A DNA stretch of 5,313 bases, from contig JAFQBZ010000127.1 of the NCBI GenBank assembly GCA_017399515.1, positions 1-5,313 of the forward strand, written 5' to 3'. The notes beneath the pieces are model-generated. The model saw only the letters and a list, made by a program, of their open reading frames with translations. It was not told the origin of the DNA and made no database searches. This document shows, in pieces, positions 1 through 4,448 of the stretch. Made by a program: the position numbers and the translations under genes. Each line of letters opens with the position of its first letter. The first letter of the stretch is position 1. The DNA comes from Clostridia bacterium. Lineage in GTDB: Bacteria > Bacillota > Clostridia > Christensenellales > UBA1242.

Positions 1-154
1 CATCGATTTCATCGAATTTTTTAAGTTCTGCTTGACCAGCAGCAGCCATACATGCAGTAATAGCAGCTGTTAATGTTGTTTTACCGTGGTCAACGTGGCC
101 TACTGTACCAATGTTAAAGTGAGGTTTTTTTGATTCAAATTTTGCTTTTGCCAT
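1..154 (-). CDS. tuf: Elongation factor Tu, N-terminal 51 codons (cut by window edge)
   Basis: EF-Tu is the cytosolic GTPase that carries aminoacyl-tRNA to the ribosomal A site. Translating the minus strand from the ATG at 154-152 gives MAKAKFESKKPHFNIGTVGH followed directly by VDHGKTTLTAAIT. The P-loop GHVDHGKT falls at residues 19-26, as expected for EF-Tu, and the frame is still open at base 1, so only part of the G domain is present. The start is fixed by the ribosome binding site AAGGAGA at 162-168, seven bases upstream. The gene lies 63 bases downstream of the fusA stop. That gap is A-rich on the coding strand and has no terminator-like hairpin, so co-transcription with fusA is inferred. 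Phe at the usual Val/Ile place in PHxNIGT is a small lineage-type variation. The identification is secure; whether the genome has a second tuf copy cannot be seen here. Confidence 0.97.
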   Translation of the reverse strand, partial: MAKAKFESKKPHFNIGTVGHVDHGKTTLTAAITACMAAAGQAELKKFDEID

Positions 155-217
155 TTGAATATCTCCTTTTTATTTTTATTTTTTTATTTCTTGTTTTATT
201 TTTCTAAACCTGACTGA

Positions 218-2293
218 TTAGTCTTTTTTAGCCCTTTCGCCGATGATTTTTTCAGCGATGTTTCTTGGAACTTCTGCATATTTGCATGGTTCCATTGATG
301 AGTCACCACGACCTTGTGTGATTGATCTCAAATCAGTAACATAACCAGACATTTCTGCAAGTGGAACTTCTGCGTCAACAGTTTGGTTTCCATTTTTAAG
401 AGTTGTTCCAATAACATTACCTCTTCTACGAGATAAGTCACCAAGAACATCTCCAAGATATTTATCTGGAACTTGAACTTCTACCTTCATGATAGGTTCA
501 AGAATTACTGAATTACCTTTTTTGAATGCTTCCTTGAATGCCATTGAACCAGCAATCATGAAAGCGGCTTCAGAAGAGTCAACTTCGTGGTAAGAACCGT
601 CAACAACAGTTGCTTTGAAGTCTACTGTTGGGTAGCCAGCAAGAACACCTGCTTGAGCAGCCTCTCTAATACCTTTGTCTACTGCTGGGATATATTCTTT
701 TGGAATAGAACCACCAACAGTTGCGTCTACGAACTTGTAGCCTTCACCTGGCTCTAAGCCTTCGAACTTAACAACGCAGTGACCATATTGACCTTTACCA
801 CCTGATTGTTTGATGTATTTACCTGTTGCTTCAATAGAACCACGAAGTGTTTCTTTGTAAGCAACTTGAGGAGCACCAACATTTGCTTCAACATTGTATT
901 CTCTCTTCATACGATCAACCATAATGTTCAAGTGAAGTTCACCCATACCAGCGATAACAGTTTGACCTGTTTCACGGTTTGTGCTGAATCTAAAACTTGG
1001 GTCTTCGCCAGCAAGTTTTAAAAGAGCGTTGGTCATTTTTTCTTGATCACCCTTTGTCTTTGGCTCGATAGCCATAGAAATAACAGGGTCTGGATAATCC
1101 ATATTTTCAAGCATAACAGGTCTTGATTCATCACAGAGTGTGTCACCTGTTGATGTGTCTTTAAGACCGATGATGGCAACGATGTCACCAGCGTATGCTT
1201 CTTGAATTTCTTGTCTAGAATTTGAGTGCATTCTAAGAAGTCTTGAAATTCTTTCTTTGTCACCTGTTGTGGTGTTAAGAACATAAGAACCAGACTTGAT
1301 GCAACCTGAATAAATTCTATAGAATGTGAGTCTACCGAATTGGTCAGTAGCAATTTTGAATGCTAAGCCTGCAAGTGGAGCCTTGTCTTCTGCTTTACAT
1401 TCGATTGGGTTGCCGTCCATATCCTTACCAGGCATTGGAGGGATATCGGTTGGGCATGGAAGGTAATAAATAACTGCGTCTAAGAGTTCTTGAATACCTT
1501 TATTCTTATATGATGAACCGCAAAGAACAGGAAGCATTTTAAGAGCGATAGTTTGAGTTCTAATACCTTTTCTAATTTCGTCAACGGTGAGTTCTTCACC
1601 ACCGAAGAATTTTTCAAGCAAAGCGTCGTCAGATTCAGCAACTGCTTCAACGAGTTTTTGATGATATTCTTCAGCCTGAGCCTTCATGTCAGCAGGGATT
1701 TCAACGATATCGAAAATCTTACCTTCATCATCTCTATAATAAATTGCGTGCATTTGAACGAGGTCAATAACACCTTCAAATGTGTCTTCCTTACCGATAG
1801 GAAGTTCGATTGGAATAGCGTTTGCACCAAGCATTTCTCTCATTTGGTCAACAGCGTAGAAGAAGTCAGCACCAAGAGTGTCCATCTTATTTACATAAGC
1901 GATTCTTGGAACGCCATACTTATTTGCTTGATTCCAAACCTTGATTGATTGTGCTTGAACGCCTTCTTTTGCAGTGAATACTTCAACAGCACCATCAAGT
2001 ACACGAAGTGAACGCTCAACTTCCATTGTGAAGTCAACGTGTCCTGGTGTGTCGATAAGGTTAATCTTATGTTCTTTCCAGATACAAGTTGTTGCAGCAG
2101 AAGTGATTGTGATACCTCTTTCTTGTTCTTGTGCCATCCAGTCCATGGTAGCGCCGCCATCATGAACTTCACCGATTTTGTGAGTTTTTCCTGTATAGAA
2201 TAAGATTCTTTCAGATGTTGTGGTTTTACCAGCGTCGATGTGAGCCATAATACCAATGTTACGAATCTTATTCATAGCATAATCTCTAGGCAT
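218..2293 (-). CDS. fusA: Elongation factor G (translocation GTPase)
   Basis: EF-G catalyses GTP-dependent movement of tRNA and mRNA after peptide bond formation and, with RRF, helps recycle ribosomes. The protein is 691 residues, normal for the family. The G motifs are intact: G1 AHIDAGKT at 17-24, switch I RGITI at 59-63, G3 DTPGH at 81-85 with the catalytic His85, G4 NKMD at 135-138 and G5 CGSSY at 258-262. Domains II to V follow in order, with the GMGELHLN stretch in domain III, SGGKGQYGH and DGSYHEVDSSEAAF in domain IV, and the RRRGNV segment in domain V. I chose ATG 2293-2291 (MPRDYAMNKIRNIGIM), because TAGGAGA at 2304-2310 sits ten bases upstream and family members begin MPR. The open frame extends upstream to a GTG near 2338, but that lies in a predicted leader hairpin without a ribosome binding site. 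The gene has its own promoter and is followed by tuf. Confidence 0.98.
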   Translation of the reverse strand: MPRDYAMNKIRNIGIMAHIDAGKTTTSERILFYTGKTHKIGEVHDGGATMDWMAQEQERGITITSAATTCIWKEHKINLIDTPGHVDFTMEVERSLRVLDGAVEVFTAKEGVQAQSIKVWNQANKYGVPRIAYVNKMDTLGADFFYAVDQMREMLGANAIPIELPIGKEDTFEGVIDLVQMHAIYYRDDEGKIFDIVEIPADMKAQAEEYHQKLVEAVAESDDALLEKFFGGEELTVDEIRKGIRTQTIALKMLPVLCGSSYKNKGIQELLDAVIYYLPCPTDIPPMPGKDMDGNPIECKAEDKAPLAGLAFKIATDQFGRLTFYRIYSGCIKSGSYVLNTTTGDKERISRLLRMHSNSRQEIQEAYAGDIVAIIGLKDTSTGDTLCDESRPVMLENMDYPDPVISMAIEPKTKGDQEKMTNALLKLAGEDPSFRFSTNRETGQTVIAGMGELHLNIMVDRMKREYNVEANVGAPQVAYKETLRGSIEATGKYIKQSGGKGQYGHCVVKFEGLEPGEGYKFVDATVGGSIPKEYIPAVDKGIREAAQAGVLAGYPTVDFKATVVDGSYHEVDSSEAAFMIAGSMAFKEAFKKGNSVILEPIMKVEVQVPDKYLGDVLGDLSRRRGNVIGTTLKNGNQTVDAEVPLAEMSGYVTDLRSITQGRGDSSMEPCKYAEVPRNIAEKIIGERAKKD

Positions 2294-2303
2294 AAGTTTA
2301 TTT

Positions 2304-2310
2304 TCTCCTA
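2304..2310 (-). promoter_or_regulatory. Ribosome binding site that sets the fusA start
   Basis: The minus strand reads TAGGAGA ten bases before ATG 2293. It supports a 691-residue protein rather than a version lengthened by 15 residues from GTG 2338, or one starting at the internal Met7. Confidence 0.85.
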
Positions 2311-2322
2311 TAAAAGTTTCAA

Positions 2323-2342
2323 AATTGTGCCCTTGCACAATT
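2323..2342 (-). promoter_or_regulatory. Stem-loop at the 5' end of the fusA-tuf leader
   Basis: This is a perfect 8-bp inverted repeat. AATTGTGC at 2323-2330 pairs with GCACAATT at 2335-2342 around a four-base loop, which reads AAGG in the RNA. The promoter at 2351-2379 predicts a start near G2344, so the stem would begin about two bases into the message and end roughly a dozen bases before the ribosome binding site. There is no proper U-tract, so it is not a terminator. Known roles for 5'-terminal stem-loops include protecting mRNA from 5'-end-dependent decay; as DNA, the same repeat could be an operator next to +1. The structure is seen directly, the role is inferred. Confidence 0.6.
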
Positions 2343-2350
2343 ACATTTTA

Positions 2351-2379
2351 ATTATACTAAATTTGATAAAATTTATCAA
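2351..2379 (-). promoter_or_regulatory. Sigma-A type promoter for fusA-tuf
   Basis: The minus strand has TTGATA at 2379-2374 (five of six matches to the -35 consensus), exactly 17 bases, then a perfect TATAAT at 2356-2351. The expected start is near G2344, giving a leader of about 50 bases before ATG 2293. fusA and tuf can therefore be transcribed separately from rpsL-rpsG. This fits the need for far more EF-Tu and EF-G than ribosomal protein copies, which is an inference. The -35 box lies inside the palindrome at 2361-2381. Confidence 0.85.
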
Positions 2380-2381
2380 AT
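2361..2381. repeat. AT-rich palindrome over the -35 box of the fusA promoter
   Basis: ATTTGATAAA at 2361-2370 and TTTATCAAAT at 2372-2381 are perfect 10-bp inverted copies around a single central base. One arm contains the -35 hexamer. It could be an operator for a dimeric regulator, an RNA hairpin in read-through mRNA from rpsG, or a chance result of AT-rich sequence. I do not recognise a named regulator site. Confidence 0.6.
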
Positions 2382-2386
2382 ATTTT

Positions 2387-2416
2387 AATGCTAAATTTTA
2401 AGTTATTATTAGCATT
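2387..2416. repeat. Inverted repeat in the rpsG-fusA gap
   Basis: AATGCTAA at 2387-2394 and TTAGCATT at 2409-2416 are perfect 8-bp inverted copies separated by 14 AT-rich bases. On the plus strand a T-run (2415-2420) follows, giving a weak terminator shape in that direction, but no plus-strand gene is present. On the coding strand A residues follow, so it does not look like an end signal for rpsG. Confidence 0.45.
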
Positions 2417-2434
2417 TTTTAGGTTTTTTATAAA

Positions 2435-2461
2435 CCGGAACAGCACGATTTGCCATTCCAA
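2435..2461 (-). promoter_or_regulatory. RNA hairpin just after rpsG
   Basis: Four bases after the rpsG stop, the transcript can form GGAAUGGCA (2459-2451) paired with UGCUGUUCC (2445-2437) around the loop AAUCG. This is a 9-bp stem with two wobble pairs, extendable by two more U-G pairs. Only UUUAU follows, so it is a poor intrinsic terminator. It may partly end or protect the rpsL-rpsG message while allowing read-through into fusA. The fold is seen; its function is unknown. Confidence 0.4.
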
Positions 2462-2465
2462 TTTA

Positions 2466-2936
2466 TTACCAACGATAAGATGCAAATGCTTTGTTTGCTT
2501 CAGCCATTCTATGAACATCTTCTTTCTTCTTGAATGCGCCACCAGCGTTGTTGTAAGCATCTACAAATTCGCCTGCAAGTTTTTGAGCCATTGTTCTTTC
2601 GCTTCTTTGACGAGCGTATAAAACAAGCCATCTAATTGCAAGAGTTTGTCTTCTTTCTGGTCTAATTTCCATTGGAACTTGGTATGTAGAACCACCAACT
2701 CTACGAGCCTTAACTTCAAGAACAGGTTTAATGTTTTCAAGCGCTTGGTTGAAAACATCAAGTGCGTCTGCATTAAGTTTAGCAGCGGCCTTTTCCATTG
2801 CGTCATAAACAACTTTTTGAGCAACAGACTTTTTGCCGTCAAGCATTACTTGGTTGATAACTTTTGTTACAACTTTTGAACCATATTTTGGGTCAGCAAC
2901 AACTTCACGAACTTCAGCCCTATTTCTTCTTGACAT
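2466..2936 (-). CDS. rpsG: 30S ribosomal protein S7
   Basis: S7 is a primary 16S rRNA-binding protein that nucleates assembly of the 30S head and lies beside the tRNA exit (E) site. The protein is 156 residues, the usual bacterial length. It starts MSRRNRAEVREVVADPKYGS, has the family core around KARRVGGSTYQVP and RPERRQTLAIRWL, and ends with the conserved KKKEDVHRMAEANKAFASYRW-type tail. ATG 2936-2934 is preceded by AGGAGGAA at 2942-2949. It lies 52 bases downstream of rpsL, in the same order as in most bacteria. In E. coli, S7 represses its own operon by binding the S12-S7 intercistronic RNA; here a stem-loop in that junction (2980-3005) could play a similar part, but no homology to the E. 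coli site is claimed. A dense, palindrome-rich gap of 172 bases separates it from fusA. Confidence 0.98.
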   Translation of the reverse strand: MSRRNRAEVREVVADPKYGSKVVTKVINQVMLDGKKSVAQKVVYDAMEKAAAKLNADALDVFNQALENIKPVLEVKARRVGGSTYQVPMEIRPERRQTLAIRWLVLYARQRSERTMAQKLAGEFVDAYNNAGGAFKKKEDVHRMAEANKAFASYRW

Positions 2937-2979
2937 AAAATTTCCTCCTATAAAATTTGTAAAAGTTTAAATTTCAATT

Positions 2980-3005
2980 CTAGAGAGATTATTTGCCTCT
3001 CTTAG
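2980..3005 (-). promoter_or_regulatory. Stem-loop across the rpsL stop codon (possible S7 control site)
   Basis: In the RNA, CUAAGAGAG (3005-2997) pairs with CUCUCUAG (2987-2980), forming eight pairs with one bulged A. The loop of nine bases includes the rpsL TAA (2991-2989). A ribosome finishing S12 must melt this stem, which would couple S12 termination to events just upstream of the rpsG start. S7 binding of this junction is established in E. coli; that this stem does the same is inference. Confidence 0.4.
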
Positions 3006-3366
3006 CACCGTATTTACTTCTTGCTTGTTTACGGTTTTGTACACCTGCTGTGTCAAGAACGCCACGGATGATGTGATAACGAACACCCGGTAAGTCTTTA
3101 ACACGGCCACCACGAATGAGAACAACAGAGTGCTCTTGCAAGTTGTGTCCTTCACCTGGAATATAAACAGTTCCTTCCATTCTGTTTGAAAGACGAACTC
3201 TTGCGATTTTACGCATAGCAGAGTTAGGCTTTTTTGGAGAAGTGGTTGTTACATTCAAGCAAACGCCACGCTTTTGTGGACATTCTTCAAGTGCTGGGCA
3301 TTTAGCCTTGCTGGCTTGTGCTTCTCTACCCTTACCATGACGGATAATTTGGTTAATGGTTGGCAT
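2989..3366 (-). CDS. rpsL: 30S ribosomal protein S12
   Basis: S12 sits at the decoding centre of the 30S subunit and governs reading accuracy. The product is 125 residues, starting MPTINQIIRHGKG, with CPQKRGVC at 29-36, TTTSPKKPNSAM at 40-51, PGEGHNLQEHSV at 70-81, GGRVKDLPGVRYH at 86-98 and the tail RKQARSKYGAKRGK. Lys46 and Lys90 correspond to E. coli K43 and K88, and both are the sensitive-type lysine, so nothing here predicts streptomycin resistance. Asp91 matches the residue modified by RimO in other bacteria. ATG 3366-3364 follows AGGAGGT at 3373-3379. The protein lacks the roughly 12-15 residue insertion that I recall before PQKRGVC in many Bacilli and Clostridia. It is the first gene of the str operon, behind a promoter and a terminator-like leader. 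Confidence 0.98.
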   Translation of the reverse strand: MPTINQIIRHGKGREAQASKAKCPALEECPQKRGVCLNVTTTSPKKPNSAMRKIARVRLSNRMEGTVYIPGEGHNLQEHSVVLIRGGRVKDLPGVRYHIIRGVLDTAGVQNRKQARSKYGAKRGK

Positions 3367-3461
3367 AGTTTTACCTCCTGTGTAAATTTGGCGAATTTTC
3401 TCTAAACCCGACGAGGAAATTCTTGAACATTTTCCCTAATAATCGCCCCACCGTAGGCAAT

Positions 3462-3500
3462 AAAAAAGGGCATAATGGTCAAACATACCATAATATGCCC
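3462..3500 (-). terminator. Terminator-like hairpin at the start of the rpsL leader (candidate attenuator)
   Basis: The RNA reads GGGCAUA (3500-3494), a two-base bulge, AUGGU (3491-3487), a seven-base loop, ACCAU (3479-3475), UAUGCCC (3474-3468) and then six U residues (3467-3462). Twelve base pairs followed by U6 is the standard intrinsic terminator form. It lies about 100 bases before the rpsL start and directly after the predicted transcription start at G3500-3498. Terminated RNAs would be about 40 bases. The upstream zinc-ribbon gene already has its own terminator at 3577-3608, so this second one is more likely to act on the str promoter itself. Further weak stems follow (3456-3460 with 3443-3447; 3432-3437 with 3414-3419), but no convincing antiterminator is visible. 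Confidence 0.7.
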
Positions 3501-3504
3501 TATC

Positions 3505-3533
3505 ACTATATACCAAAAACGGTTATAAGTCAA
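3505..3533 (-). promoter_or_regulatory. Sigma-A type promoter of the str operon
   Basis: The minus strand has TTGACT at 3533-3528, a 17-base spacer and TATAGT at 3510-3505, five of six matches in each box. The expected start is one of the G residues at 3500-3498. A start with G is usual for stringently controlled ribosomal promoters in Bacillota, where GTP levels set initiation; applying this here is inference. Bases 3534-3570 upstream are A/T-rich in short runs and could act as an UP element. Confidence 0.8.
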
Positions 3534-3576
3534 TAAGTTTTTGCGAAAATGTTTAAAATAAATTTTAAGTTTAACC

Positions 3577-3608
3577 AAAATAAAAAGAGAGTGACTCTTT
3601 CACTCTCT
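3577..3608 (-). terminator. Intrinsic terminator of the zinc-ribbon gene
   Basis: A perfect 9-bp stem, AGAGAGTGA at 3586-3594 with TCACTCTCT at 3600-3608, has a five-base loop. In the minus-strand RNA it is followed by UUUUAUUUU (3585-3577). It begins ten bases after the stop codon at 3618 and separates this gene from the str operon. Confidence 0.85.
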
Positions 3609-3617
3609 ATTTACCTT

Positions 3618-4226
3618 TTAGCCACAATACATAAAACCAGCAAAAGATACATCTTTCCATAAATCTTTCAAAAGAACACCGTTTATGTTGGCTTTGTTTT
3701 TAAATTCTTGTATTGAGTTATATTCTTGTAGTGATTTTATAATTTTATCTTCAAAAAACTCAACTCTTCCATCTAATTCTAAAACACCACTAACTTTTTT
3801 ATTTTTATCTCGATGAAAATATACTCCAAAATTTTTATTGTTATATTTAAAAGTCATCTCACTATAAAATTTCAATCCATTAACAAATTCATCAAATGTT
3901 GCTTTAAATGGCTGACCTGCTTTATATTGTTTTCTCGCAGTTGTAGGCGACACCAACATTGGATAACTTATCCCCATATCTTTTTCAAACTGCTCTTCAT
4001 CTTTGCTGAATTTCCAGCCACAATTTTGACACTCGCCATTCCCCCATTCATCTTTCAATGCAACCATTCCACAAATTGAACATTTGCACATTTGGTCTTT
4101 AACCATTGGGTTTTTAAAACCACATTCTGTACACTTTTCATTATTTATATCTATACATATTCTTCTTCCACAAGAGTCACAAGTATATTCAACCATCACC
4201 TTATTAAAACTTTTATCTTGCCCCAT
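3618..4226 (-). CDS. Uncharacterised protein with two zinc ribbons
   Basis: The protein has 202 residues and no signal peptide or membrane segment. The first third carries paired CxxC knuckles that should bind two structural zinc ions: CDSC at 16-19 with CTEC at 32-35, and CSIC at 49-52 with CQNC at 66-69, the latter followed by GWKF. Extra Cys24 and Cys47 could also take part. The remaining 130 residues look like a mixed alpha/beta domain (GQPFKATFDEFVNGLKFYSE; FKYNNKNFGVYFHRD; KANINGVLLKDLWKDV). From memory, the CxxCGW, then SPTTARKQYKAGQPF, layout resembles Cys-rich (CPCC-like) proteins of Bacillota with unknown roles, often in accessory regions; this is a resemblance only. No enzymatic motif is seen. 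The start ATG 4226-4224 has AAGGTGAT at 4233-4240. It may form a short unit with the small ORF upstream and ends at its own terminator. Confidence 0.85.
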   Translation of the reverse strand: MGQDKSFNKVMVEYTCDSCGRRICIDINNEKCTECGFKNPMVKDQMCKCSICGMVALKDEWGNGECQNCGWKFSKDEEQFEKDMGISYPMLVSPTTARKQYKAGQPFKATFDEFVNGLKFYSEMTFKYNNKNFGVYFHRDKNKKVSGVLELDGRVEFFEDKIIKSLQEYNSIQEFKNKANINGVLLKDLWKDVSFAGFMYCG

Positions 4227-4247
4227 ATTTACATCACCTTTTTATTC

Positions 4248-4322
4248 TCAAATTACTGGCAAATCTCCTGACCTGCCATCTACTCGAATTATTGTTCTAT
4301 TTGGAACGCCTCCTGAACCCAT
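4248..4322 (-). CDS. Possible 24-residue small protein upstream of the zinc-ribbon gene
   Basis: The minus-strand frame opens at ATG 4322-4320 and closes at TGA 4250-4248. The peptide begins MGSGGVPNRTII and ends GDLPVI, with a Gly-rich start and no Cys, signal peptide or membrane stretch. The ribosome binding site AAGGAG at 4331-4336, eight bases before the ATG, is as good as those of the str genes. A promoter lies at 4361-4390, and the next ribosome binding site begins seven bases after the stop. It could be a genuine small protein, a leader peptide, or the broken N-terminus of a longer gene. Against it, the bases TGATATAAT at 4329-4321 are also a perfect extended -10 box, so a promoter inside this stretch might make it untranslated leader. 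I do not recognise the sequence. Confidence 0.45.
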   Translation of the reverse strand: MGSGGVPNRTIIRVDGRSGDLPVI

Positions 4323-4360
4323 TATATCATCTCCTTAATAAAATTTTAATCGTTTATTAC

Positions 4361-4390
4361 ATTTTATCATGGAGATTTTTAAATTTTCAA
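4361..4390 (-). promoter_or_regulatory. Promoter for the small ORF and zinc-ribbon gene
   Basis: The minus strand has TTGAAA at 4390-4385, an 18-base spacer and TAAAAT at 4366-4361, five of six in each box, with TG one base before the -10 (extended form). It directly follows the terminator of the previous gene. A competing promoter, TTAAAA at 4349-4344 with the extended -10 TGATATAAT at 4329-4321, could start RNA near 4314 instead. Confidence 0.6.
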
Positions 4391-4410
4391 CACTTCGTGC
4401 CACGCTATTT

Positions 4411-4446
4411 TAAAGAAAAAACAAGCAGGGTTTTCTGCTTGTTTTT
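4411..4446. terminator. Hairpin terminator after the Lys/Glu-rich gene
   Basis: ACAAGCAG at 4421-4428 pairs with CTGCTTGT at 4435-4442 across a six-base loop, and flanking A and T runs extend the stem to 12 pairs. In minus-strand RNA the stem is followed by U5, C, U3. It starts two bases after the TAA at 4449. The shape is symmetric, so it could stop transcription from either side. Confidence 0.85.
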
Positions 4447-4448
4447 GT

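Noticed and set aside
155..217. Possible promoter or terminator between fusA and tuf
   Set aside because: The gap is almost pure A/T with short A-runs on the coding strand. No -35/-10 pair or hairpin with a U-tract is visible.
1553..1948. Long plus-strand open frame opposite fusA, and similar frames at 4292-4615 and 4622-4891
   Set aside because: They are antisense shadows of well-supported minus-strand genes, rich in Phe, Leu and Ser from complementary AT-rich or Lys/Glu codons, with no domain signal.
2291..2338. Upstream GTG start for fusA at 2338, adding 15 residues
   Set aside because: It has no ribosome binding site, lies within the predicted leader hairpin only a few bases after the likely transcription start, and the added residues are not family-like.
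2323..2342. Rex-like operator (TTGTG...CACAA)
   Set aside because: The half-sites are separated by six bases instead of the eight in the Rex consensus, and fusA-tuf is not a typical Rex target.
3443..3460. 16S rRNA mimic (CCTACGG with a UACG loop) in the rpsL leader
   Set aside because: Only seven bases match 16S rRNA, the flanking bases do not extend the stem, and that rRNA region is not an S12 or S7 binding site.
3402..3491. Leader-peptide frames in the rpsL leader (29 codons from ATG 3491; 16 codons from ATG 3486 to a stop at 3436)
   Set aside because: Neither has a ribosome binding site, and the first would start about nine bases from the RNA 5' end. There is no run of regulatory codons, so translation-based attenuation is not supported.
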